The notes: a model not told the origin generated them from the sequence alone. A DNA stretch of 64,000 bases from Bacteroidota bacterium (GCA_020161435.1 JAIUNV010000002.1:248001-312000), one strand, 5' to 3'. Shown: positions 36,255 through 45,348, counted from the first letter of the stretch. Numbers and translations: made by a program.

Positions 36255-37496
36255 TCATACTGTTTGTTCCGCAATCGTCTTCGCTGCTACAAAACCGGAG
36301 CTCCATGCATGCTGAAAATTGTAGCCACCCGTAATGCCATCCACGTTGATGATTTCGCCGGCGAAGCAGAGGTTAGACGCTTTTTTGCTTTGCATCGTGT
36401 CGGGCGATAGCTCGGCTGTATCAATACCACCAGCCGTTACAAATTCATCTTTAAAAGTGGTTTTGCCGCTGGCTGCACATTCATAACTGCATAGTTTTTT
36501 TACTAATGCATTTTGCTGTGTAGCGGGCAAATCGGCCCAGCGCTGTTGTGGGGCAATGCCTGCTTCCTGCAATAAAAATTCCAGCAACCTGGCCGGCAAA
36601 CCAAACCAGGGCGTATTGATGACGAGTTGCGAACCATGCGCCTGCCGGTGTTGAATGATGGCCTCCCTCAGGCTGGTTTCATTCCAGTAAGGCAGCCAGT
36701 TGATGAGGGCGGTAAACTTATATTCGTTCTCGTGTAAATGACGGGCGGCAAATGCCGACATCCGCAACACGGCCGGGCCACTCAAACCCCAGTGGGTAAT
36801 GAGCAGCGGTCCCTCCGACTCTTCTTTGAAACCCGCTATCCGCACTTTGGCAGGCGTGGCTACGCCCATGAGTTGGGTGATGGGATGCTTGGGCAAATTG
36901 AACGTGAACAATGACGGAACGGGCGGCACCACTGTATGCCCGGTAGATTGCTGCAACCATGCAAATTGCTCCAACTTGGGAAAGCCGCCGGTGGCGATGC
37001 ACAATGCATCGGCATGGATGCTGCGACCATTGTCGGCAGTAATTTGCCAGCCACCGCTTTCCGTTTGCGCCAGTGTTTTTACTGAAAAATTCAGCAGCAA
37101 CTCCACTCCAAACTGGTTGGCTTCTTTCAGCAAGCATTCAATGATGGTTTGCGAATCGTTTGTTACGGGAAACATGCGGCCATCCTTTTCTACTTTCAAG
37201 GCCACGCCCCGCTCTGCAAACCATTGAATGCTGTCTGGTACAAAAAAATGCCGGAAGAGTTTTTTCACGAATTTCTCGCCCCGAGGATAGCATTTGCTCA
37301 TCTCCGAAATGGAGCTGCAGTCATGCGTTACATTGCAACGGCCGCCGCCACTCACTTTTACTTTTTGCAGCACTTTGCTGCCTTTTTCCAAAATGGTCAC
37401 CTGCCAGTCGGGTTGTAGCCGGGCTACATTTACCGCACAAAAAAAACCGGCAGCACCACCGCCTATCACCACAATATGTTTTCGGGATTGCTTCAC
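36255..37496 (-). CDS. NAD(P)/FAD-dependent oxidoreductase, HI0933/BaiN-like
   Basis: 413 residues. The start is GTG at 37496, because the FAD-binding motif IVVIGGGAAGFFCAVNVA begins eight residues later and no upstream ATG exists. KVSGGGRCNVTHDC is the HI0933-family signature, and the C-terminal GGIDTAELSPDTMQSK and GEIINVDGITGGYNFQHAWSSG complete the second part of the FAD site. The family (YhiN, BaiN) are flavoproteins of largely unknown physiological role. It follows the LytTR regulator by 40 bp on the same strand. Confidence 0.92.
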   Translation of the reverse strand: MKQSRKHIVVIGGGAAGFFCAVNVARLQPDWQVTILEKGSKVLQKVKVSGGGRCNVTHDCSSISEMSKCYPRGEKFVKKLFRHFFVPDSIQWFAERGVALKVEKDGRMFPVTNDSQTIIECLLKEANQFGVELLLNFSVKTLAQTESGGWQITADNGRSIHADALCIATGGFPKLEQFAWLQQSTGHTVVPPVPSLFTFNLPKHPITQLMGVATPAKVRIAGFKEESEGPLLITHWGLSGPAVLRMSAFAARHLHENEYKFTALINWLPYWNETSLREAIIQHRQAHGSQLVINTPWFGLPARLLEFLLQEAGIAPQQRWADLPATQQNALVKKLCSYECAASGKTTFKDEFVTAGGIDTAELSPDTMQSKKASNLCFAGEIINVDGITGGYNFQHAWSSGFVAAKTIAEQTV

Positions 37497-37536
37497 TGCT
37501 CAAAGATGCAGCGAAGTAGCGAGCTGGCAAGGTTAC

Positions 37537-38268
37537 TTACATCCCCAGCACTTCCCGCAGGCGGGTGTAGCCCGATTTGCTCACGGGCACTTGCTGCCCG
37601 TTGCGGAGAATGGCCAGAAAACTTTCCCGTTCGTAAGGGTCGATGCGGCTGATGTGCCGAACGGCCAACAGATACGACCGGTGCACCCGTACAAACTGGT
37701 TGGCATCGAGTTGTTTTTCGAAAAAAGCCATGGTTTTATTCTTAAGAAAATGGCCTTCGGCTGTATGAATTTTTACATAATCATCTGCCGCTTCGAGGTA
37801 GATAATATCGTGCACCGGAATGATGCGGATGTTGTTGCCAATTTTCACCACTATCCGCTCCTGCTGCTGTGGTATGTGTTCTTCTAATTGTTGGTAGCCA
37901 TGTGTTTGCTGGGCGGCCTGCAGTTGCAGCCATTTTTGCATGGCCTTATTGAAACGCTCCTGGCTAAAAGGTTTCAGCAAATAATCTACCGCACTGGCTT
38001 CAAACGCTTTGATGGCATATTCATCGAAAGCTGTGGTGAAAATGATGGAAGGTGGCTCATCCAATAACTCAAGCATTTCGAAGCCGGTTATTTTGGGCAT
38101 TTGAATATCGAGAAACACCAAGGCAGGCAGATGCTGTTGAATGGCTTTCAATCCTTCAAAACCATCGCCACATTCGGCTACTACGCTTACCTGCGGAAAG
38201 GCCTGCAAATATTCCAGCACAACCATTCGTGCCAGTGGTTCATCATCTATTACTACTGCTTTTATCAT
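37537..38268 (-). CDS. LytTR-family response regulator
   Basis: 243 residues from ATG 38268, overlapping the kinase stop by 4 bp. The receiver domain has DDEP at residues 8-11, phospho-acceptor Asp54 in LVFLDIQMP, and Lys99 in LLKPF. A linker leads to a LytTR DNA-binding domain (about 140-240) with IIYLEAADDYVKIHT and FVRVHRSYLLAVRHI. It forms a translationally coupled two-component system with the upstream kinase. Nearby LiaF-like protein suggests an envelope-linked signal. Confidence 0.95.
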   Translation of the reverse strand: MIKAVVIDDEPLARMVVLEYLQAFPQVSVVAECGDGFEGLKAIQQHLPALVFLDIQMPKITGFEMLELLDEPPSIIFTTAFDEYAIKAFEASAVDYLLKPFSQERFNKAMQKWLQLQAAQQTHGYQQLEEHIPQQQERIVVKIGNNIRIIPVHDIIYLEAADDYVKIHTAEGHFLKNKTMAFFEKQLDANQFVRVHRSYLLAVRHISRIDPYERESFLAILRNGQQVPVSKSGYTRLREVLGM

Positions 38269-39305
38269 AACGGTTGCGGAACTATGATGGTGGTAATAAA
38301 AAGGCCGTTGCTGCCATTGGTTTTGAGCAAATCGCTTTGCCCAAACAAGAGCTGCAAGCGCCGCTGAATGGAGCGTAAACCAAAGCCTGTGCCGGCAGGT
38401 TGACGACTTGTTTGCGGATCGTACGGGTTGCGGATTTCCAGCACCAGCTTACTGCCCTCCTGCCGGGCAATGATGTCGATGGTGATGGGCTCGGTGGTAT
38501 CATACAAACCAAATTTGATGGCATTTTCTACCGCTGGCTGCAATAACATAGCAGGTATTTGTGCAGTGCTCAATGCTTCAGGAATATCGATGACGGTATT
38601 GAGGCGATGTCCAAAGCGGACTTTTTCTATATCCAGATAAAGTTGCAAATGACTGATTTCATCGGCCAGTGCATTCCAGGTGTTTTCTTCTTTGCGCAAG
38701 GTGCCCCGCAAAAAATCCGCCAGTTGCTGAATCATGGTGCGGGCCTGCGTGGGTTTGGCTACAATGAGTGCATTGATGGAGTTTAAACTATTGAAAAGAA
38801 AATGCGGATGTAATTGATCCCGCAGTTTCATCAGTTCTACTTCTCTCGCCAAAGCCTCCGATTCTTTACGGCGATCTTCATCTTCCTGCTGCTGCTGTAC
38901 TGTGTACCACAACACATGTATGAGGGTATTGGTTCCCAAAATGAGTACGCCCACTGCCATGCGTATGGGATAAGTTTTGCCCGGCACAAATGCGTAGTTC
39001 GATAAACTATCCGGCAGCATAAACAACACCAGCTTAGACAAGAGCATCCAGAGCAATGCTACCAAACCGGTTAACGCCAGCAGGTAGCTGTAGCGGTTGT
39101 TGTCGGGCAGGTAATACCGAAGACTATTGCTGATAAGCCAGCTGCAACCGAGTAACAATGCATTGCTTACGAGGCTATCAATGGCAGACAATTTCCAGCT
39201 GAGGCCATACGCGGAGAGCACCCATGCATGCACCAGCATCCAGAGTGCCCAGCCGGCAAAAAACATGCGGCGAAACCGCGGTGTGGTAAATGGTGAAGAA
39301 GCCAC
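38265..39305 (-). CDS. LytS/YehU-type sensor histidine kinase
   Basis: 346 residues; the start is probably GTG 39305 (MASSPFTTPRF). Four hydrophobic segments in the first 140 residues form a membrane sensor without a periplasmic domain. The kinase part is the PF06580 type: phospho-acceptor His in QLHPHFLFNSLNSINAL, N-box LLQPAVENAIKFGL, and G-box GTGFGLRSIQRRLQLLFG. It is the cognate partner of the overlapping LytTR regulator. Confidence 0.93.
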   Translation of the reverse strand: MASSPFTTPRFRRMFFAGWALWMLVHAWVLSAYGLSWKLSAIDSLVSNALLLGCSWLISNSLRYYLPDNNRYSYLLALTGLVALLWMLLSKLVLFMLPDSLSNYAFVPGKTYPIRMAVGVLILGTNTLIHVLWYTVQQQQEDEDRRKESEALAREVELMKLRDQLHPHFLFNSLNSINALIVAKPTQARTMIQQLADFLRGTLRKEENTWNALADEISHLQLYLDIEKVRFGHRLNTVIDIPEALSTAQIPAMLLQPAVENAIKFGLYDTTEPITIDIIARQEGSKLVLEIRNPYDPQTSRQPAGTGFGLRSIQRRLQLLFGQSDLLKTNGSNGLFITTIIVPQPL

Positions 39306-39350
39306 TGAATTGTTTTGGTGAATAACGAAACGACTACAATGTTACTGAAT

Positions 39351-39683
39351 TCATACCTGCAGTATGCGGTACTTTTCTTCGGCTATGTGGGCCAGCAAAG
39401 CAGCTTGTTGTTGCTGCAATTGCTGTTCCATTTTTTCAGTGTTTGTGTGTTGTTGAACTTGTGCCAAACATTCTGCGCCATCGGCGTTTTCATCTAACAA
39501 CAGCATACCGGTTACACTACGAAACTGCCAGGGAGATTGTGTGTGCCGGCCTTCGTGCAGGCCAATGTGTGTGGCTTTGGAAAAGGCGCAGTATGCATCG
39601 TCGGCCAGTATAAACCGCCATTGCTCTTGGTACTGTGGCGTGTCGGCGCATTGATACATGAGGCGAACGAGATACGGTTTCAT
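39351..39683 (-). CDS. Unknown small protein in the LiaF/LytS/LytTR operon
   Basis: 110 residues from ATG 39683 (MKPYLVRLMYQC); a TTG six codons upstream is also open. No membrane segment. It has Trp/Phe-containing strands (QWRFILADDAYCAFSKA) and a Gln-rich helical C-terminus (MEQQLQQQQAALLAHIAEEK). It sits with short spacing between the LiaF-like gene (38 bp) and the kinase (45 bp), all on one strand, so it is probably co-transcribed. Family unknown. Confidence 0.65.
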   Translation of the reverse strand: MKPYLVRLMYQCADTPQYQEQWRFILADDAYCAFSKATHIGLHEGRHTQSPWQFRSVTGMLLLDENADGAECLAQVQQHTNTEKMEQQLQQQQAALLAHIAEEKYRILQV

Positions 39684-39721
39684 GGCGAAATGTTTTGGCA
39701 ATGTGTGGGTCGATGTGCTGA

Positions 39722-40531
39722 TTAATAACTTTTGATTTCCAGTCCACCCAAAAAGCTGGTGCCTTCTATAATCAGTTTCTTGTTGGGGTTAATCATTTCG
39801 GGCTTGATGAAACGCTTGTCGTCTACCCCGCCAAACACAGCCACCATTACAGATTGCACATCCCAATCGGCGGGTACAATGAGTTTGGTACCACCCAACA
39901 CATTCACAATTTCCATTTTGATGGTGCCTTCAAAATCGGCATGCGCCAGGTTGATTTCTGCACCGCCAAATACGGCTACCACTTCACCACCACGAAAACG
40001 TTTGGAAACGACACTTCTTTTTACACCACCAAAAACGGCGGTTGCATCGAGCACATCATCTGTTACGGTGTTGGCATCATTTACGGGAGCTGCATCGGGC
40101 ACCACGCTAAAGTTGCTCAGTGGTTGTGTGGCTGGCATGGGTGAAGTTTCGTTCATCCAATGGTTGCGGCGGCGATTGCCAAAGCCGGGGCGGAACGCAA
40201 TGACCAGGCCCACTACAATGATGCCGATGGGCCATATATATCTTTTGATTTCGGGGAAGGGCAACAAATCATCCGATAAAAAAATGAGCCCAATGGTGAT
40301 GAGGATGATCCACGCAACATCTTTAAACTTTGAATTGATACCGGTGATGACACCAATGAGAATGAGGATCATTTCCCAGCCAAACAACCAGTTGGGCAAC
40401 GGAAAATCCATGCGTTTGAGTAAGATGCCCAACCCCACCAATACTACCACTAAGCCAATGGTGAGCTGTGTGGGGATGACTTTTTGTTTGTGTTCGAAGG
40501 GAGCTTGCGGCTGTTGAAATTGCTGTGACAT
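39722..40531 (-). CDS. LiaF-like membrane protein with cell-wall-stress beta domain
   Basis: 269 residues from ATG 40531. The first 125 residues form about four membrane helices rich in Ile/Val (DUF5668-like). The C-terminal 120 residues (TAVFGGVKRSVVSKRFRGG, VVAVFGGAEINLAHADFEG, VFGGVDDKRF) are the repetitive beta-solenoid-like domain shared with LiaF and the cell wall-active antibiotics response proteins. In Firmicutes LiaF restrains a LytS-like stress sensor; a similar link to the kinase downstream is an inference. Confidence 0.85.
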   Translation of the reverse strand: MSQQFQQPQAPFEHKQKVIPTQLTIGLVVVLVGLGILLKRMDFPLPNWLFGWEMILILIGVITGINSKFKDVAWIILITIGLIFLSDDLLPFPEIKRYIWPIGIIVVGLVIAFRPGFGNRRRNHWMNETSPMPATQPLSNFSVVPDAAPVNDANTVTDDVLDATAVFGGVKRSVVSKRFRGGEVVAVFGGAEINLAHADFEGTIKMEIVNVLGGTKLIVPADWDVQSVMVAVFGGVDDKRFIKPEMINPNKKLIIEGTSFLGGLEIKSY

Positions 40532-40697
40532 AACAGTTGTTTTTTGTTTGATAACACAAACCTACTGCCTCTATCTACCCAAGGCAAGTGGGTTTAGGTA
40601 TGTAGTGTTCGGGCCTCGGTAAAGCCCGCTTTTTTGTCGGCGAAAATGTTTCGCTTTTGGGTGCACTTCATTTACCGAAACAAGTCTACGGTAAAAA

Positions 40698-41876
40698 CTA
40701 CAACGCCGCAATAGCCCGCCATGCCATGTACAACAACAATGCGGTGATGCCCCATCCGCTGATGCTGAGCCACAAAGGATGGCGGTAGTTGGGCAGCCAT
40801 TTTCGATACGACATGGCCAGCAATACCAGTATCAACGCCAGTGGCAATACAAATGCGTTAACGGCTCCGGCCAGCACCAATATTTTCACCGGATTGCCAA
40901 AACCTGCAAACACTGCAGTAGCAACAATAATAAAGGCAACGATCATCCATTGACGATGTTTGACAATGGCCGGATGCCAGCTTTCCAAAAAAGAAACCGA
41001 CGTATAAGAAGCGCCTACCACAGAAGTAATAGCAGCACTCCATAAAATGAGACCGAATATGCGGCGGCCATTGTCGCCCAATGCCTGCTGAAAAACACTG
41101 GCGGCAGGATTGCCGGCATCGGGCACAAACCCGGTAACCACTACTCCCAATACAGCTGCATACAAACCAATACGCATGATGCCCGATACAATGATGCCTG
41201 TTACCGCCCCTTTCGTTACTTCTTTCTCCGCCATGGGCTTGCCTTGCTGCGCTTCGAGCATGCGGTGAGCACCTGCAAAACTGATGTAGCCACCAACAGT
41301 GCCACCCACCAATGTGAGAATGGATAAAGAGTTGATGTGTGTAGGCAGCACTGCATGTTGCAGCATATCACCCACAGGTGGTTGTGTAGCAAAGGCAACA
41401 ATCAACACCATTACAATCATGAGGATGCCGAGCCACTTGGCAAATGCATCCATAGCCTTGCCAAACTCTTTTAGTAAAAACAACGCAATAGCAATGGCGC
41501 CGCTAATAACAGCACCGGATGTAGCCGAAATACCAAACATGGTTTGCAAGCCCAGCCCACTGCCCGCAACATTGCCAATATTAAACACCATCCCTCCTGC
41601 CACTACCATAATGGTGAGCAATATTCCTGCACCGGGCAACACCCGATTGGCCAAGGCCGGTGCCTTCAAACCCGTTGTGGCTATGGCTTTCCAGATATTG
41701 AGTTGTACTACAATGTCAATGAGAATAGATACCAAAATCACAAAGCCAAAGTTGGACAACTGCTGACTGGTAAACACTATGGTTTGCGTAATAAAGCCGG
41801 GCCCAATAGCACTGGTAGCCATCAAAAAAGCAGCCCCCATCATGCCGCTGCTCATCCATTGTTGTTGCTTAGCCAT
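40698..41876 (-). CDS. NRAMP-superfamily transporter of the YcsG-like group, lacking the DPGN motif
   Basis: 392 residues from ATG 41876, inside the 3' end of pxpA (8-bp overlap), so translational coupling is likely; the longer open frame upstream is only pxpA in another frame. Eleven or so hydrophobic helices. The first helix has SAIGPGFITQTIVFTSQQL, where metal-transporting NRAMPs have GPGF followed by DPGN; helix 6 has GGYISFAGAHRM instead of MPH. The metal-binding residues are therefore absent. Bacillus ycsG, an NRAMP-like gene, also lies in the pxp operon. The substrate is unknown; 5-oxoproline or a related compound is a reasonable guess. Confidence 0.85.
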   Translation of the reverse strand: MAKQQQWMSSGMMGAAFLMATSAIGPGFITQTIVFTSQQLSNFGFVILVSILIDIVVQLNIWKAIATTGLKAPALANRVLPGAGILLTIMVVAGGMVFNIGNVAGSGLGLQTMFGISATSGAVISGAIAIALFLLKEFGKAMDAFAKWLGILMIVMVLIVAFATQPPVGDMLQHAVLPTHINSLSILTLVGGTVGGYISFAGAHRMLEAQQGKPMAEKEVTKGAVTGIIVSGIMRIGLYAAVLGVVVTGFVPDAGNPAASVFQQALGDNGRRIFGLILWSAAITSVVGASYTSVSFLESWHPAIVKHRQWMIVAFIIVATAVFAGFGNPVKILVLAGAVNAFVLPLALILVLLAMSYRKWLPNYRHPLWLSISGWGITALLLYMAWRAIAAL

Positions 41877-42627
41877 GTGCCTGTATGTTGATACCGTTTT
41901 GCTGAAATGCAAGTACGATATGTTGGGCAAAAGAAATGGCATGAGCCCCATCGCCATGCAGGCAAATGGATTTGTATGCCCCTGCTGCCGGATAAATAAC
42001 ACTTCCATCTACCGCCATCAGCTTTCCATACAATGCAATGTTCAATACTTGTTGCATAGCCACATTATCATCTGTAATCAGGGCATTGCTTTGGGTGCGT
42101 GGCGTAAGCGAACCATCGGATAGATAGGTACGGTCTGCAAAAAACTCATCTACGGTTGTAAGGCCAATGGCTTTTGCTGCGCTGATAGAATGACTCCCCG
42201 CCAAACCATACAGCAAAAGGTTGGAATCAAAATCATACACCGCTTGTGCAATGATGTGAGCTATTTCCGGCAGGCGGGCACTCATGTTGTACAAGGCACC
42301 ATGAGGTTTTACATGTCGCATTCTTACGCCAGCTTTGTTGCATGCTTCCTCAATAATACTCAGCTGCTCGGCAATGAGTTGATACCATGCATCGGGCGTA
42401 GGTAGCATCATGTCATTTCTACCAAAATTGGCTTTGTCGGCAAAGCCAGGATGTGCTCCAATTGCTACACCGTGTTGCTTGCACAAATCTATGGTAGTGG
42501 CAATGGTAGCCGCATCGCCTGCATGGTAGCTACAGGCAATATTGGCCGAGGAAATTAGCGGAATGAGGGCAGCATCAGTCGGCATTCCTTCTCCCACATC
42601 TGCATTCACATCAATGGTTGGTTGCAT
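41869..42627 (-). CDS. pxpA: 5-oxoprolinase subunit PxpA (LamB/YcsF family)
   Basis: 252 residues from ATG 42627. DVNADVGEG at residues 5-13, SYHAGDA, GAHPGFADKANFGR and HVKPHGALYN are the conserved metal- and substrate-site motifs of the LamB/YcsF family. With PxpB and PxpC it forms the ATP-dependent prokaryotic 5-oxoprolinase that opens pyroglutamate to glutamate. It is third in the operon pxpB-pxpC-pxpA-transporter, 20 bp after pxpC. Confidence 0.95.
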   Translation of the reverse strand: MQPTIDVNADVGEGMPTDAALIPLISSANIACSYHAGDAATIATTIDLCKQHGVAIGAHPGFADKANFGRNDMMLPTPDAWYQLIAEQLSIIEEACNKAGVRMRHVKPHGALYNMSARLPEIAHIIAQAVYDFDSNLLLYGLAGSHSISAAKAIGLTTVDEFFADRTYLSDGSLTPRTQSNALITDDNVAMQQVLNIALYGKLMAVDGSVIYPAAGAYKSICLHGDGAHAISFAQHIVLAFQQNGINIQAHG

Positions 42628-42647
42628 GGGCTAAATATAGCGGCGAA

Positions 42648-43604
42648 TCAGGTTAGGAAACTGCGCACCATAAGTTGTATTTGCCGGATATGTTTTTGCT
42701 GCTGCTCGTATAAACCCATGGCTTCAGCATGAGTAATAAACTGAAACCCGAAGGACATGCCAGCCGAAGACTGCGCCAAAATGGGTAATGCCACTTTGCA
42801 CAACTGCAACACCCGCGGGTAACCGCCCACGGTTTGATGATCGGCCATGAGAGTGAGCAATTGCCCGGAGGGCAAGAGTTGCGTAGCGCCCATTATCACC
42901 GGCGACGACACCATACTGCAGGATGCCTTCAATTGCAATACTGTGCCCAACCAATGAATGCCCGTTCGGTCGGCTTTTCTGCTTACTTCAAAGCGGCTGC
43001 GCTGCAATTGGTAGCGGGCATCTTCCTGCAGCCATTCCCATTCAGGGCCTTTGAGTACGGGTAGTTCCGTTGTATTTTCTGGTACAAAATCAGGTACAAA
43101 CCAGGGCATTTTTTTGCTGTTGCATCTTTCGGGCAAATACAATTTAACAGGCAAGGAATCGCCTGCTTTTAAGGCCCTGCCCTGATAGCCACCAAAGCCC
43201 GATTTGAGATTTGTAGCTGCGCTACCCATCACCTGTGGCACCAGCCAGCCATGCCGCACGGCGAGATAACATCTTTCGCCTTGCTTTTTATGTGCAAACC
43301 GGAGCACAGCGCCTGCTGCCACTTGGTAAGCCCGGTTGGTGAGCAACGGTTCTCCATCGAGCATTGCCGAAAAATTAGCCCCTGTTAATGCAATCAAAGC
43401 CGGTTGCTGAAAGCGAATGATAGGTGCAGGAAAATGTACTTCCAGCACAGGCGCATTCAGTTCATTCCCCAGTAAGGCATTTGCTAACGCAAACGCATAT
43501 GGATCCATCGGGCCGTTGGTATTTACGCCCCAATGGCCATAACCATAGCGACCGGCATCTTGCACAGTATCGTGTAAGCCCGCTTTTTCTATCAAAATAC
43601 TCAT
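42648..43604 (-). CDS. pxpC: 5-oxoprolinase subunit PxpC (KipA-type carboxyltransferase-like)
   Basis: 318 residues from ATG 43604, overlapping pxpB by 4 bp. The N-terminus EKAGLHDTVQDAGRYGYGHW and GPMDPYAFALANALLGN are the family signature, and the C-terminal part keeps TDRTG-like RKADRTGIHWLG and ADHQTVGGYPRV. This is the KipA/urea amidolyase-like fold that works with PxpB. Confidence 0.95.
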   Translation of the reverse strand: MSILIEKAGLHDTVQDAGRYGYGHWGVNTNGPMDPYAFALANALLGNELNAPVLEVHFPAPIIRFQQPALIALTGANFSAMLDGEPLLTNRAYQVAAGAVLRFAHKKQGERCYLAVRHGWLVPQVMGSAATNLKSGFGGYQGRALKAGDSLPVKLYLPERCNSKKMPWFVPDFVPENTTELPVLKGPEWEWLQEDARYQLQRSRFEVSRKADRTGIHWLGTVLQLKASCSMVSSPVIMGATQLLPSGQLLTLMADHQTVGGYPRVLQLCKVALPILAQSSAGMSFGFQFITHAEAMGLYEQQQKHIRQIQLMVRSFLT

Positions 43605-44284
43605 GATGATTGCAGGCTTTTATACTCGGATAAAGAAATGGGCACGAAACGAACCTGCTGGCCGGGCTGTAACAGGCAGGCCGGTTCACGATTGATATCA
43701 AACATTTGGAGCGGCGTGTAGCCCACAATATTCCACCCGCCGGGCGTTGCAGTGGGATAGATACCCGTTTGCGTACCGGCAATACCCACCGCTCCGGTTG
43801 TTACGGGCACTGGTGCCGCCTTGCGGGTCAATGCAATGCGATCATCTACACTACCCAAATAAGCAAAGCCGGGTAAAAAGCCCAACATATATATATGGTA
43901 AGTAGCTGCGCTGTGCAGTTCAATAATTTCTTCCACCGTTAAATTGGTTTGCTCAGCCATGGCCGATAAATCGTTGTATAAGGCTTGATCGTAGCAAACG
44001 GGGATTTCTATCAAACTTATTGTGGAGCCGGATAAAGTGATGTTTGCCAACTGTTTCAGGCTTTCATTAATCCGGACTTCGGCATGTAGTTGAGGGTGCT
44101 GAAACCGAAGCAGCAGGCTGTCGTATGCCACTACTACATCTTGCAGCAAGCTGCCATGCCGCTGGCGAAACATTGTAGCCAATGCATGCAATTGCCGATT
44201 GGCTGCAACGGAAAAGCCGGTGTGAAACTGAAACAACCAGTCGGTTTCGGAGAGGGGTGAAATATGAGGCGGAGGCAATAGCAT
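43601..44284 (-). CDS. pxpB: 5-oxoprolinase subunit PxpB (KipI-type)
   Basis: 227 residues from ATG 44284 (MLLPPPHISPLSETDWLF); ATG 44320 and a longer frame to 44407 add G+C-rich, non-conserved residues. The conserved parts are IPVCYDQALYNDLSAMA, GFLPGFAYLGSVD, GAVGIAGTQTGIYP and TPGGWNIVGYTP. First gene of the operon; the ATGA overlap with pxpC shows coupling. Confidence 0.94.
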   Translation of the reverse strand: MLLPPPHISPLSETDWLFQFHTGFSVAANRQLHALATMFRQRHGSLLQDVVVAYDSLLLRFQHPQLHAEVRINESLKQLANITLSGSTISLIEIPVCYDQALYNDLSAMAEQTNLTVEEIIELHSAATYHIYMLGFLPGFAYLGSVDDRIALTRKAAPVPVTTGAVGIAGTQTGIYPTATPGGWNIVGYTPLQMFDINREPACLLQPGQQVRFVPISLSEYKSLQSS

Positions 44285-44599
44285 GGCTTCGAATGTAAGA
44301 CCTGACGGGGAAAGATACATAGCTGAGGGGCTGCGCCAGACCGGAGGGCCTATGGCAAAGGCCGGTACGGAACCCGCAGGGCGGCGAACGGCGGCTGCCA
44401 TGAGCAAAACTGCTGACAGCCCCCTCCCTAGATTTGCCGCTGCTTATGGCGAAAGCCTTGCTGGCCTTGAATTTTGTTTTGCCAAATAGGCGGTTTCTCC
44501 TACCTTCGCCGCCCAAATTCAGCTGAAATGACTGAATTCGCCCCGATTCACAACGATGAAGGGTGTCCATTGTAAACATTTTAAAACCAATCAGGGATC
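44285..44599. other. Intergenic region between pxpB and rpsF (divergent)
   Basis: 315 bp, G+C-rich in its first half. It holds the likely rpsF promoter (44478-44508) and GGCCTATGGCAAAGGCC (a short hairpin). Open frames on both strands run through it but show no recognisable protein. Confidence 0.5.
44478..44508 (+). promoter_or_regulatory. Promoter of rpsF-rpsR
   Basis: TTTG at 44478-44481 and TACCTTCG at 44501-44508, with 19 bp between them, fit the Bacteroidota -33/-7 pattern (TTCG variant). The leader would be about 85 nt. Confidence 0.5.
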
Positions 44600-44953
44600 A
44601 TGAACAATTATGAATTGATGGTGATTTTTACCCCTGTGCTAAACGACGAAAGCTACGCAGCCGCTCAGAAGAAGTATGTAGACTTCATTACTGAACATGG
44701 CGGTGCTATCGTAAACAGCAATCCCTGGGGACTGAAATCACTGGCGTACCCAATCCAGAAAAAAACCACTGGTATGTACTGGGTTGTAGAATTTACTGCG
44801 CCATCCGACCTCAATGAAAAACTGAAAATTCAGTTTTTGCGTGACGACAACGTAATGCGTCACCTGTTCGTAAAACTCGACAAACACGCCGTTGAGTACA
44901 ATGCACGTAAGAAAAGTGGCGTGAAGGCAGAAACCGAAAAAGCGGAGGCATAA
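44600..44953 (+). CDS. rpsF: 30S ribosomal protein S6
   Basis: 117 residues from ATG 44600. MNNYELMVIFTPVLNDE at the start, WGLKSLAYPIQKKTTGMYW in the middle and FLRDDNVMRHLFVKLDKH near the end are typical of S6, with a short charged tail. It binds 16S rRNA with S18 in the platform of the small subunit; rpsR follows after 3 bp. Confidence 0.98.
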   Translation: MNNYELMVIFTPVLNDESYAAAQKKYVDFITEHGGAIVNSNPWGLKSLAYPIQKKTTGMYWVVEFTAPSDLNEKLKIQFLRDDNVMRHLFVKLDKHAVEYNARKKSGVKAETEKAEA

Positions 44954-44956
44954 GTT

Positions 44957-45220
44957 ATGGCACGGAACGAAATCAAATACCTGACCGCCATTCGTACTGA
45001 AAAGCGTCAGAAGAAATATTGCCGCTTCAAGAAAATGGGCATCCGTTATGTAGACTACAAGGACGCCGAGTTTCTGAAGAAGTTTTTGAACGAGCAGGGC
45101 AAAATGCTGCCCCGCCGTATTACCGGTAACAGCCTGAAGTTTCAGCGCAAAGTAAGCGACGCTATTAAGCGGGCCCGCCAGATGGCGCTGCTGCCTTACG
45201 TAACCGATTTGATGAAATAA
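44957..45220 (+). CDS. rpsR: 30S ribosomal protein S18
   Basis: 87 residues from ATG 44957. [37 protein letters not shown] and [11 protein letters not shown] are the conserved S18 elements. Its usual S6 partner is directly upstream, the classic rpsF-rpsR-rplI order. Confidence 0.98.
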   Translation: MARNEIKYLTAIRTEKRQKKYCRFKKMGIRYVDYKDAEFLKKFLNEQGKMLPRRITGNSLKFQRKVSDAIKRARQMALLPYVTDLMK

Positions 45221-45227
45221 GCAACTT

Positions 45228-45265
45228 ACATAAAGCCGTAAGCGATACTTGCGGCTTTATGTTTT
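45228..45265 (+). terminator. Terminator or attenuator between rpsR and rplI
   Basis: 15-base arms (45228-45242 and 45248-45262) around loop CGATA, with one G-U pair, followed by TTTC. It lies 8 bp after rpsR. It could end or reduce transcription before rplI, which starts 84 bp further on. Confidence 0.65.
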
Positions 45266-45348
45266 CAATTCAGTAACCATTCCCTAACTCTGCTGCAAGG
45301 CAGAAGGACAGCGAAAGCTGGGCTCTGGGAACTAAACCATTTGCAACC

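Noticed and set aside
44285..44579. Upstream-extended PxpB or a separate protein in the G+C-rich gap.
   Set aside because: The extra residues are Arg/Pro-rich without conservation, and PxpB homologues begin near the chosen ATG.
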